Virus record (IMG/VR): IMGVR_UViG_3300033553_000042
Coordinates: 1-44,261 of that record
Length of the DNA: 44,261 nucleotides
Strand: one strand, 5' to 3'
From: a virus
Notes under the pieces: model-generated
Seen by the model: the letters and a program-made list of their open reading frames with translations, nothing else
Databases searched by the model: none
Told to the model about the DNA's origin: nothing
Shown here: positions 6,091 through 12,997 of the stretch, piece after piece
Layout of the letters: the number at the start of each line of letters is the position of its first letter
Position numbering within the stretch: position 1 is the stretch's first letter
Program-made: the position numbers and the translations under genes

Positions 6091-6121
6091 GAAATCCCCG
6101 TCCTTGGGTTAAGGATATTTC
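6091..6121 (+). other. Nested leader hairpin
   Basis: Outer pair GAAAT / ATTTC (6091-6095 with 6117-6121) and inner pair TCCTT / AAGGA (6101-6105 with 6111-6115) around GGGTT. It lies in the leader of the next gene and ends 17 bases before its ATG, so it could tune translation or mark an RNA end. Confidence 0.4.
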
Positions 6122-6138
6122 TTAAGAGAGAAAACCAT

Positions 6139-6345
6139 ATGAAAATCGTAACAACTCACACAATCAATGGCCGTAACATCAAAGACATGTCAAAAGACGA
6201 GCTTATCGGTGTCATCCGTGCATCTGAAGCTGATGTTGCAACCCTTGAATCAATGGAAACTGAATCAGAAGCGGTAACGAAAGAAGTTAAATCAATCCGT
6301 GCCTTCATTGCTGATGTAGTTTCTCACCTAGACAAAAAAGTATAA
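6139..6345 (+). CDS. Small coiled-coil protein ahead of Ubl gene (68 aa)
   Basis: The protein (MKIVTTHTINGRNIKDMSKD, then LIGVIRASEADVATLESMET) is a short N-terminal strand followed by a helical pair, a layout seen in many small phage proteins whose function is not known. Its codons (AAA, GAA, CGT, GGC, ATC) look adapted to high expression and differ from the AGG/ATA-rich neighbours, a property shared with the next gene. A stable hairpin separates it from the Ubl gene. It may be an abundant accessory protein or even a target of the cassette; nothing in sequence proves either. Confidence 0.7.
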   Translation: MKIVTTHTINGRNIKDMSKDELIGVIRASEADVATLESMETESEAVTKEVKSIRAFIADVVSHLDKKV

Positions 6346-6370
6346 GTCTACCTAGTCTGATCGAGATAGT

Positions 6371-6392
6371 GGGGGAGCAATAGTGTTCCCCC
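6371..6392 (+). other. GC hairpin between 68-aa gene and Ubl gene
   Basis: GGGGGA (6371-6376) pairs with TCCCCC (6387-6392) around a 10-base loop. No T-run follows, so it is a weak terminator at best; it could be an attenuator or a 3' end stabiliser for the upstream message, or the 5' boundary of the Ubl message. Confidence 0.5.
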
Positions 6393-6423
6393 TCCAATTA
6401 ATTTTAAATTTGAGGTTTTAAAG

Positions 6424-6654
6424 ATGGAAGTTAAAGTAATTCGTGTACCGGGTCGTACTTCAACAGTTGAAGTTCCTGAAAATTGTACATTAGCAGAAGC
6501 TCTTAACACAGCTGGCGTTGCTCTGGAATCTGGTGAAGCATGTAAATTGAATGGTGCAGCAGCATCTCTTGATGACATACTATCTGATGGCGACAAAGTG
6601 ATCGTTGCTAAGGGGGCTAAGGGAAATTGCCCACTGCACCTCTCAAGAGATTAA
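6424..6654 (+). CDS. Ubiquitin-like beta-grasp protein (MoaD/ThiS type)
   Basis: A 76-residue protein, about the size of ubiquitin. The pattern fits the MoaD/ThiS beta-grasp family: a first hairpin (MEVKVIRVPGRTSTVEVP), a helix with TLAEALNTAG, then KLNGAAASLDDILSDGDKVI, matching the family signature of Asn-Gly, Leu-x-Asp-Gly-Asp and a final strand. It lacks a terminal Gly-Gly. Instead AKGAKG (62-67) is followed by nine residues (NCPLHLSRD), so removal of a tail after Gly67 is plausible and a JAB protease is encoded nearby. GAGG lies nine bases before the ATG. Codon use suggests high expression. It is followed 74 bases later by the E1 gene. The modifier role is inferred from fold pattern and neighbours; a sulphur-carrier role is less likely with an E2-like gene present. 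Confidence 0.8.
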   Translation: MEVKVIRVPGRTSTVEVPENCTLAEALNTAGVALESGEACKLNGAAASLDDILSDGDKVIVAKGAKGNCPLHLSRD

Positions 6655-6670
6655 GTCTGTGCGAGAAAGA

Positions 6671-6690
6671 TATGGACAGGGACGTCCATA
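6671..6690 (+). other. Hairpin between Ubl and E1 genes
   Basis: TATGGAC pairs with GTCCATA over 7 bp around loop AGGGAC, 38 bases before the E1 start and without a T-run. It could lower expression of the enzymes relative to the modifier by RNA processing or partial stopping. Confidence 0.5.
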
Positions 6691-6728
6691 AAACTTGGGA
6701 GTTAGAAAATTTAACATGAGGAAAGTGT

Positions 6729-7406
6729 ATGATTAATACAGCAAGACACGTAGAGGTGTTTAATCCACTCCTCTATCAACACCCAATTCATATCATAGGG
6801 GCTGGAGCTACTGGCTCTCGCTTATTTGCGTCCCTAGTCGAGCTTGGTTTCGACGATATCACCGTATACGATGATGACATCGTAGAAAATCACAACTTAG
6901 CTAATCAGTTGTTTGTAATGGACGACATAGATAAACTTAAGGTTGATGGGCTTGACAGGTGGGTTCAACAAAAACTAGGTGAAGGCTTAAAGAATGGGGT
7001 GTATGTCCCACATCGGCTACCTAATAAAAATTTCCAGTTAGAGGGTACAGTTTTCCTCTTAACTGACACAATGACAAGTCGAAGAGAAATCTTTGACCAC
7101 TGTCTGAAGGATAATTTGATGGTTGAGCGTGTTATTGAGACACGTATGGCCTCATCCTTCGGGAATATCTACTCGTTTGACCCAAATATCGTGGGTGACC
7201 AGTGGCTATCTACATTAATTGATGATGATGAGGCTGAAGTATCTACATGTGGTAGTAGTATCAGCGTTGGGGCTACAGCTTCCATCATAGCTAATCAGGC
7301 GGTGTGGCAGTTTATGCTATCATTAACTGACCCTGAAGCTCATGACGACATTGTCGATATCTTTTTACAACCACTTTGTATGGGGACAAGAAAATGGGAA
7401 TACTAG
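6729..7406 (+). CDS. E1-like ThiF-family adenylating enzyme
   Basis: A 225-residue Rossmann protein of the ThiF/MoeB/E1 family, expected to use ATP to adenylate the C-terminus of the Ubl. Visible motifs: the nucleotide loop GAGATGSR (24-31), the acidic strand end and Asn/Gln motif VYDDDIVENHNLANQ (46-60), the downstream Asp in LLTDTMTSRRE (110-120) and STCGSSISVGATAS (172-185), where Cys174 is at the place of the E1 active-site cysteine. It is short, with no extra E1 domain and no Cys-x2-Cys zinc pairs as in MoeB. GAGGAAA gives the start. Its last 13 bases overlap the next gene. Confidence 0.88.
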   Translation: MINTARHVEVFNPLLYQHPIHIIGAGATGSRLFASLVELGFDDITVYDDDIVENHNLANQLFVMDDIDKLKVDGLDRWVQQKLGEGLKNGVYVPHRLPNKNFQLEGTVFLLTDTMTSRREIFDHCLKDNLMVERVIETRMASSFGNIYSFDPNIVGDQWLSTLIDDDEAEVSTCGSSISVGATASIIANQAVWQFMLSLTDPEAHDDIVDIFLQPLCMGTRKWEY

Positions 7407-7735
7407 CAACACAACTTATAACCCACATAAGTGAGGCTCTCATCTATGAGGGAGTGGGTGCTCAGATTGACTTACTACCTAAGAATACAACCCTTAGTAA
7501 GGTGATTACTGAGGAGGGTGTTTGGGCTTGGTCTTTCCAAGTATATTCAGGCGTCCCCCTTCACATCTTTTTCTATGTGGAAAAAGGCTTGACTCTGACC
7601 CACGTTCAAGTAATGCAGGGGCCTATGGACCATAAGACGACCAAGGCTGAGGTTGCAATCATATCGGAAGCCTTTGAGTGGCTGTTATTAGAGGGGGTAT
7701 TCCATGTCAAGAAAACGAAATCGGAGAGTGAATAA
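7394..7735 (+). CDS. Cassette protein, cysteine-free, alpha/beta (113 aa)
   Basis: It begins MGILATQLITHISEALIYEG at the ATG inside the end of the E1 gene; an in-frame ATG at 7376 is further inside E1 and less likely. Predicted order by eye: helix, four strands (AQIDLLPK, VWAWSFQVYSG, LHIFFYVEKG, THVQVMQG), then a long helix (KAEVAIISEAFEWLLLEGVF). That order resembles a small RWD/UEV-type E2-like fold without an active cysteine, but this is weak inference. Its position between E1 and JAB and the overlaps make it a cassette component, perhaps an adaptor holding Ubl or target. No sequence family is recognised. Confidence 0.7.
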   Translation: MGILATQLITHISEALIYEGVGAQIDLLPKNTTLSKVITEEGVWAWSFQVYSGVPLHIFFYVEKGLTLTHVQVMQGPMDHKTTKAEVAIISEAFEWLLLEGVFHVKKTKSESE

Positions 7736-7736
7736 G

Positions 7737-8489
7737 ATGTCACAGATTATAAAACCAAGATTCAAAATTACAGCTACCAGTATGGTGGCAAAAGCAGAGC
7801 CACTCTTATCCGTCGATCAGAGTAAGAGCCCTTCTGTCTGGTACTCTAACAAGGCTTGGTTGAAGATTAAGAGGGTGGTTGGTATGTGCCCTGAAGAAGT
7901 TGGCTGGTTAGGGACCGTTGACCGAGTTGATGGTGGCTATATAGTTACGGATATCTTTGTCCCCAAGCAAGTTGTTACAGGTACTGAGTGTGATATTGAA
8001 GCTGAAGATCTAGCCCAGCTGGTCCATGATTTAGATTATCCTGAGAACCTGTTCTATTGGGGACATTCCCATGTAAATATGGGTGTGAGCCCTAGTGTTC
8101 AGGATGAAAACCAGACCGGTGAATACCTTGAGCATAATGATGTGTTCATACGGGGTATCTATAACAAGCGAGGTGACTCAAAGGTTGATGTGTTTGACAC
8201 CGTCCAAGGTATGCAGTATCTCGTATGTCCTAATGGGGTTCGTATTGAACCTCTGTCCAGTGAGGAGATGGAAGCATTTGTCACCGGTGTAAAAGCTAAT
8301 GTAAATAAACCACCTGCATATGTCACACCTTATGTTAGTCAACAGGAAAAGATTGCAACTGATAAAAGGTTGGCTGAGTTTAAGGCGAAGAATAAAAGGG
8401 GTACCCCACCTGTCACTACCCGATTTCACAATAGCCCGGTTACTGCACTATATGAAAATCCGTTCATAGTGCTGGAGCGTGATTCATGA
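7737..8489 (+). CDS. JAB/JAMM-family metalloprotease (deubiquitinase-like)
   Basis: A 250-residue protein with a complete JAMM zinc protease motif: EVGWLG carries the catalytic Glu (residue 54), and GHSHVNMGVSPSVQD (109-123) gives His-x-His-x7-Ser-x2-Asp (His110, His112, Ser120, Asp123). Such enzymes cut after the Gly of a ubiquitin-like protein, either to trim its tail or to release it from targets. A C-terminal extension of about 100 residues, Lys- and Pro-containing, has no known motif. The start is ambiguous: ATG 7737 directly follows the previous stop, while an in-frame ATG at 7704 behind GAGGGGG would add 11 basic residues. The stop overlaps the E2-like gene by four bases. Confidence 0.9.
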   Translation: MSQIIKPRFKITATSMVAKAEPLLSVDQSKSPSVWYSNKAWLKIKRVVGMCPEEVGWLGTVDRVDGGYIVTDIFVPKQVVTGTECDIEAEDLAQLVHDLDYPENLFYWGHSHVNMGVSPSVQDENQTGEYLEHNDVFIRGIYNKRGDSKVDVFDTVQGMQYLVCPNGVRIEPLSSEEMEAFVTGVKANVNKPPAYVTPYVSQQEKIATDKRLAEFKAKNKRGTPPVTTRFHNSPVTALYENPFIVLERDS

Positions 8490-9718
8490 AAGTGAACCAA
8501 GTTGAGATCAAGAGTGTGGAACAGAGGAATTGTGAACGAGATATTAGCTCGTATGAAAACAGTCTTTTGGGATTGAAGGATGATGTACTCTTTCATAAGA
8601 GCACGTTGGACAAGTCTGAGAAGTTCTTGGTTACAGCAAACAACCGTTCGATAGATTATTTCTTTAAGAATGAACGGGTTGACAGAAACATTCGCTCTCT
8701 ATTACGGAACTCTTTTAACAATGAAATGGCTGGCAATAGAGCGAGAGTTAGGCGTTCAACGAATGCCATTGCCCACGCTGGTCGGAAGATCGTGGACTAT
8801 CAGAAGTTTCTCACAAGGCGCAAGGCTGAGTTGATTATGATCGTTGGACAACATCCACCTCGTATACTGACACAAGAAGATGTTCGTGATAAGTTAAGGG
8901 ATTTTGAACATGTGGACCTAGAGAACACCTACTTATATCATGATCATGGTGTTCCGGAACTCGTCGTTCGCTTTACTGGGATTAGATGTGAATTGAGGGA
9001 AAAACCTCACGGTAACATCCTTGATTCAAGCTGGATACTACCCGATATGAATGTTAGGATAAACCTTATAACAGGGTTGTCTCGTGTTTGCCGACTTCAG
9101 ACGGAGGAGAGAATGCCCCGAGGTTGGTCAGTGAATAAAGTGCACCCCCATATAATGGATGGGGAGGTCCCCTGTTATGGGGACTTCTTAGGTGCGGCTA
9201 ACGATGCTAAGGACTCTCAGGATATTACCGAAATGGTTACTATCATGCAGATGTTCCTAGAGACAGTAAATTATGACGACTCGGCAGGTAAGAAGTATGC
9301 CAGATACCTAATATATCGGTCTGAAGGTTTCAATTCAAGAGGTGTGGAGGGGGATCTCGTCAATAGTTTAGAGCGTATAGGTGGTGGTCTGGCGAATATA
9401 TATACGACGAAGGTAGACCACCCTACCACAGGTAGGCGGGTATTCTATGTACCCGTTGTTGAAGAGGGTGTCTATTCTTGCCACTATGTCGAGATTAGTA
9501 CGAATCATATTAAAGAGTTTACCGACGACTTAAGACTCCCTAAAGGTGAACGAAAGATAGCCATTTCGGAAGAACAAAAGGCGGCTAATTTAGAGGTTGA
9601 ACAAGCTCGTATTAAAAAGGCTTTGATTGCGAATGGAAATTGGAAGGAACCACCTATAGCCCCACCGCAGGTACCAGCTCCTCATCCTGACCTTAGGGTA
9701 GACCGAGACGGGGATTGA
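8486..9718 (+). CDS. E2-like conjugating protein with coiled-coil N-terminus
   Basis: A 410-residue protein beginning at ATGA over the JAB stop. Residues 1-120 are helical and highly charged, probably a coiled coil. Residues about 125-300 contain VHPHIMDGEVPCYGDFLGA (219-237), which matches the E2 active-site pattern His-Pro-x-Ile ... Gly-x-x-Cys, with Cys230 as the expected thioester cysteine, followed by a helical stretch (VTIMQMFLETVNYDD) as in the E2 helix after the active site. The region before it (WILPDMNVRINLITG) fits the strands of a UBC fold. Residues 300-410 form an extra domain ending in a Pro-rich tail. Expected role: accept the Ubl from E1 and pass it to a target lysine. No RING-type E3 is seen nearby, so this protein may choose targets itself. 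It is the most diverged member and the call rests on one motif plus context. Confidence 0.75.
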   Translation: MKVNQVEIKSVEQRNCERDISSYENSLLGLKDDVLFHKSTLDKSEKFLVTANNRSIDYFFKNERVDRNIRSLLRNSFNNEMAGNRARVRRSTNAIAHAGRKIVDYQKFLTRRKAELIMIVGQHPPRILTQEDVRDKLRDFEHVDLENTYLYHDHGVPELVVRFTGIRCELREKPHGNILDSSWILPDMNVRINLITGLSRVCRLQTEERMPRGWSVNKVHPHIMDGEVPCYGDFLGAANDAKDSQDITEMVTIMQMFLETVNYDDSAGKKYARYLIYRSEGFNSRGVEGDLVNSLERIGGGLANIYTTKVDHPTTGRRVFYVPVVEEGVYSCHYVEISTNHIKEFTDDLRLPKGERKIAISEEQKAANLEVEQARIKKALIANGNWKEPPIAPPQVPAPHPDLRVDRDGD

Positions 9719-9792
9719 CTAGATGAGCCGAGGCCTGTTCTACCTATGGAAGATATAGAATTTTGAGTGTCTGCAAGGCACAGGAGTTTAAG

Positions 9793-9945
9793 ATGGAAAT
9801 ATTAAAACATTTAGAATTACTTGGGCTTAAATGCGAGGATAGGGTGACCGGGTTTAAAGGCGTCATAATATCTATGACATTTGACTTGTATGGTTGTGTA
9901 CAAGCGATAGTAGACCCCGGTATGAATAAAGACGGAGAGCCGTAA
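9793..9945 (+). CDS. Small conserved-looking phage protein, cut by in-frame TAA
   Basis: The ATG at 9793 follows AGGAG. The frame reads MEILKHLELLGLKCEDRVTG and FKGVIISMTFDLYGCVQAIV up to ...DGEP, then TAA at 9943-9945. Beyond the stop the same frame continues with DPGYYDVTRLKITSKKPVMD to a TAG at 10072-10074. The two halves together look like one small beta-barrel protein, with FDLYGC ... YDVTRLK as a single unit, of a kind common in phages of this sort; its function is not known to me. Either the gene is freshly broken, the stop is read through, or it is a sequence error. A TTG at 9763 is a poor alternative start. Confidence 0.65.
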   Translation: MEILKHLELLGLKCEDRVTGFKGVIISMTFDLYGCVQAIVDPGMNKDGEP

Positions 9946-10074
9946 GACCCAGGGTATTATGATGTTACTCGGTTAAAGATAACAAGCAAAAAGCCAGTAA
10001 TGGATAGACCAGATTTTGTAAAAGGATACACCGCAGAAGGAAGGAAAGGTGCAGCAATTAAACCACTGCCTTAG
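9946..10074 (+). pseudogene. Downstream half of the interrupted small gene
   Basis: 42 further codons in the same frame as the preceding gene, free of stops, beginning DPGYYDVTRLKITS and ending in a basic, Pro-containing tail. There is no start codon or ribosome site placed to translate it alone (the only Met is internal, in KPVMDRPDF). It ends 18 bases before the primase-helicase start. The intact coding character argues for very recent interruption or readthrough. Confidence 0.55.
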
Positions 10075-10092
10075 ATACTAACAGGAGACCTT

Positions 10093-11784
10093 ATGGGAAT
10101 ATGTGTAGAGAAGCTCCCACATAATACGGATAATTGTAACAGTAGTTCAGGATTACAGGTCTACGAAGATGAAGATGGGGGTTATAATGGATATTGTTGG
10201 GCTTGTGATACATTTGTCACAGACCCGTACAAGGATAAGCCGAAGGGGTATAAACCGGTTTCAATTAAGAAAGACCCGGCGGTTGTAGCACAAGAAATAT
10301 GGGACATCAGTCAATACCCTATCGTTGATGTTCCTCAGAGAGGTTTAGAAAAGAGAGCTCTTGAATATTTTGGGTATAGAATAGGTGTTAGTGGGGTAGA
10401 TGGTGTGACCCCGGCCATATTGTATAGACCGTATACCAAGGATACTGAGTTCTCTTCGTATAAGTCAAAGATATTAGACGAGAATGTTCCTAAGAAGAAA
10501 CGTCAGTGGTCTATAGGCGACCAGTCAGATGTTGATTTATTTGGGTGGGACATGGCCGTATCTAGTGGGAGCCCTAAGCTCATTATAACGGAAGGCGAAG
10601 AAGATGCAGTAGCCCTGTACCAAATGATTCGCAAAGTTAATGAGACGGCACAAGGGGGTAAGTATGTTGACCTTCTCCCAGCCGTTGTTAGTCTACCTCA
10701 CGGTGCTGCCGCTAGTGTTAGAGACCTCTCCCGACTAGCCTCAAAGATACAGGCTAATTTTAAAGAAATCATATTAGCCTTTGATATGGACGAGGTTGGT
10801 CAAGATTGGGCTCAGAAGGTAGTAGAGAAAGTCTTCGGTCACGCCAAGATTGCTTCCCTCCCTGCACATGATGCTAATGCCTGTCTTACGGAAGGTCGCA
10901 CTAAGGCCTGTGTAAGCGCCGTTCTCTGGAAGGCTAGTATCCCGAAGAACACCCGTATAGTAAAAGGGAGTTCTCTTCGTGAGCTCGCTCTCAAGAAGCC
11001 TGAGTGGGGTTTAGACTACCCCTTCAAGAAGCTTACAAAGATTACCCGTGGAAGACGTAGAGGGGAAACTATTTATGTTGGAGCCGGGGTTAAAATGGGT
11101 AAGTCTGAACTCGTCGATACGTTTGCTAAACAGATTATCGTAGAGGACGATCTACCGTGTTTCCTAGTTAAACCAGAACAGAGTAATGGGAGAACCTATC
11201 AACAGCTTGTAGGTAAGGCCGCTGGTAAAATCTTCCATGACCCAAGCGTCCCATTTGATGAGGAGGCTTTCTGTAGAGCTGAGAAGCTCATAGGGGACAA
11301 AGCTATCATCCTTGACAGTTACCAATTCCTAGATTGGGACGTACTGAAACAGGATATTCGATATGTAGTGTTAGGTGAGGGGGTTCAAGATATAATCATA
11401 GACCCCATTACAGCCTTCACGAATCAAATGAACTCTTCTGAAGCTAATGAATTCCTCATTGGCATGGCAGCCGAACTATCTTCAATGTCGTTAGACTTGA
11501 ACTTTACCTCGTTCCTATTCTGTCACCTAAAAGCACCTCGAGATGGAATGACCCCACATGAAAGAGGGGGGGAAGTCCTCAGTAGTCAGTTTGCTGGCTC
11601 AAGGGCTATGATGCGTTCATGTAACTACATGATGGCGTTACAAGGTAATAAAGACCCGGAATTAGAGGAGAACCAACGCAACATGAGGCAACTTGTTATC
11701 CTTGAGGATAGAGAGTTTGGTCAGGTTGGGAAGGTTGATCTGTTCTGGGATAAAAACACAGGCTTATTTAATGAGGTGAGGTAA
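10093..11784 (+). CDS. T7 gp4-like primase-helicase
   Basis: A 563-residue bifunctional replication protein. The N-terminal zinc-binding part has Cys4, Cys16 and CWAC near residues 36-39. A TOPRIM domain follows with TEGEEDAVALYQ and LAFDMDEVGQDWA, the Glu and Asp-x-Asp metal ligands. The helicase half carries Walker A GAGVKMGKSE, a Walker B-like strand IIIDPITAF and FCHLKAP, as in the DnaB/RecA fold of T7 gp4. It unwinds the fork and lays primers for the polymerase encoded downstream. AGGAGACC precedes the ATG. Its stop overlaps the phosphatase start (TAATG). Length matches T7 gp4 (566 residues). Confidence 0.93.
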   Translation: MGICVEKLPHNTDNCNSSSGLQVYEDEDGGYNGYCWACDTFVTDPYKDKPKGYKPVSIKKDPAVVAQEIWDISQYPIVDVPQRGLEKRALEYFGYRIGVSGVDGVTPAILYRPYTKDTEFSSYKSKILDENVPKKKRQWSIGDQSDVDLFGWDMAVSSGSPKLIITEGEEDAVALYQMIRKVNETAQGGKYVDLLPAVVSLPHGAAASVRDLSRLASKIQANFKEIILAFDMDEVGQDWAQKVVEKVFGHAKIASLPAHDANACLTEGRTKACVSAVLWKASIPKNTRIVKGSSLRELALKKPEWGLDYPFKKLTKITRGRRRGETIYVGAGVKMGKSELVDTFAKQIIVEDDLPCFLVKPEQSNGRTYQQLVGKAAGKIFHDPSVPFDEEAFCRAEKLIGDKAIILDSYQFLDWDVLKQDIRYVVLGEGVQDIIIDPITAFTNQMNSSEANEFLIGMAAELSSMSLDLNFTSFLFCHLKAPRDGMTPHERGGEVLSSQFAGSRAMMRSCNYMMALQGNKDPELEENQRNMRQLVILEDREFGQVGKVDLFWDKNTGLFNEVR

Positions 11785-12506
11785 TGAAGTACATATTCTT
11801 AGGGGATACACACGGTAAACTTGAGCTCGTAGAAGCTCTACTGTCTGACGCTTTTAAGGGATACCACAAGGTATTTGTAGGAGACTACGTCGACAGTTTC
11901 GATAGAAGCTCAGAAGCTCAAATTCAGATAGTTAGATTACTCTTGAATTCAGTGACGAGTAGGGGTGATGTGACAGCCTTAATTGGAAATCACGAACTAT
12001 CTTACCTCCGAGCTGGTATGGAGTGCTCAGGTCGTCGTTCTAACACAGCGTACTCTATGACCCATTTAAAAACAAATATTCTCCGACATTTTAAGAGACA
12101 TCTCTATGTTACTGACGATATACTGGTCACCCATGCTGGTGCAACTTACCAGAACTTTGAGGATAAAACGTTTCTAAAGATGAATCTAGAACAGGATAGC
12201 GATATTCTGTATCGTATCGGACGTTCTCGGGGAGGTTGGTCAACGGCAGGGGGTATATTCTGGTGTGACTACTGGGAGGAGTTTCAACCAATTAAAGGTT
12301 TGACCCAGATTGTTGGCCACACCTCTTATAGACCTTTCGTAAAGAAAGACGGAAAGCATTGTATCGACAAGGGGATAGTCCTGAAGGATGGTTGTTACAA
12401 TATTGACTGTTTAGACAGGGTTACTGAGGCTCTCACTTACGACAGTGAGACTGGGGTATTTATGATTATAGATTTTATGGAGGGAGGATGTCTGACACCT
12501 ACTTAA
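11784..12506 (+). CDS. Calcineurin-like metallophosphatase (PPP type)
   Basis: A 240-residue phosphatase with the classic series GDTHGKLE (7-14), GDYVDSFDRS, IGNHELSY and GHTSYRPF, the Asp, His and Asn ligands of a two-metal centre. It resembles the lambda/PPP protein phosphatase group. It overlaps a second metallophosphatase gene. Possible targets are phosphoproteins or nucleotides or nucleic acid ends; the sequence alone does not decide. Confidence 0.88.
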   Translation: MKYIFLGDTHGKLELVEALLSDAFKGYHKVFVGDYVDSFDRSSEAQIQIVRLLLNSVTSRGDVTALIGNHELSYLRAGMECSGRRSNTAYSMTHLKTNILRHFKRHLYVTDDILVTHAGATYQNFEDKTFLKMNLEQDSDILYRIGRSRGGWSTAGGIFWCDYWEEFQPIKGLTQIVGHTSYRPFVKKDGKHCIDKGIVLKDGCYNIDCLDRVTEALTYDSETGVFMIIDFMEGGCLTPT

Positions 12507-12997
12507 TTAGTGATCTTCACATAGGTCACAGTAATATACACCTCAAGTGGAAGACACAATTTAAGACACAGGAGGAGCATACAGAACATGCTATCGAGTG
12601 CTGGAATAGTGTAGTAGGGGCTAGGGATACGGTTAAAGTCCTAGGTGACTTCATTATAGGTAGGGAGAATCTACACTACCTTAACAGGTTCAACGGGATA
12701 ATCCACTGGATACTGGGTAACCATGACCCAAAGATTACTAAGGATATCCTCGTAGACTATCGACATCTCGCCTATGTTGGTGGAATACTTGCCTATAAAG
12801 GGACTGTCCTCTCTCACGCCCCAATTCATCCACAGGAACTCGAATATCGTAACTGGGCGTTGAACTTACACGGTCACATCCACCACAAAGAGAAGAATAA
12901 CCTAGGTAAAAAATATTTCAACTGTAATGTTGACATAATGGGAGACTACCCGAGGGAGTTTCATTCAATTATCGAAGAAGTGGGAGCGAAGAACTGA
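12488..12997 (+). CDS. Second calcineurin-like phosphoesterase
   Basis: A 169-residue protein with SDLHIGHSN, LGDFIIGR, LGNHDPK, SHAPIHPQE and LHGHIHHK: all five metallophosphoesterase motifs in order. The spacing is that of small YfcE/MJ0936-like phosphodiesterases rather than PPP enzymes, so it is not a simple duplicate of the gene before it, which it overlaps by 19 bases. GGAGGA provides its ribosome site. Substrate unknown; cyclic nucleotides or RNA ends are possible. Confidence 0.88.
   Translation: MSDTYLISDLHIGHSNIHLKWKTQFKTQEEHTEHAIECWNSVVGARDTVKVLGDFIIGRENLHYLNRFNGIIHWILGNHDPKITKDILVDYRHLAYVGGILAYKGTVLSHAPIHPQELEYRNWALNLHGHIHHKEKNNLGKKYFNCNVDIMGDYPREFHSIIEEVGAKN

Noticed and set aside
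6610-6735. Frameshift at the GGGGG run near the Ubl C-terminus that might restore a Gly-Gly end
   Set aside because: The alternative frame gives no Gly-Gly and continues as an unconvincing peptide to a stop at the next hairpin. The tail-trimming model is simpler.
9763-9792. TTG 9763 as start of the interrupted small gene
   Set aside because: ATG 9793 has AGGAG at proper distance and starts the conserved-looking part; the TTG extension has no such site.
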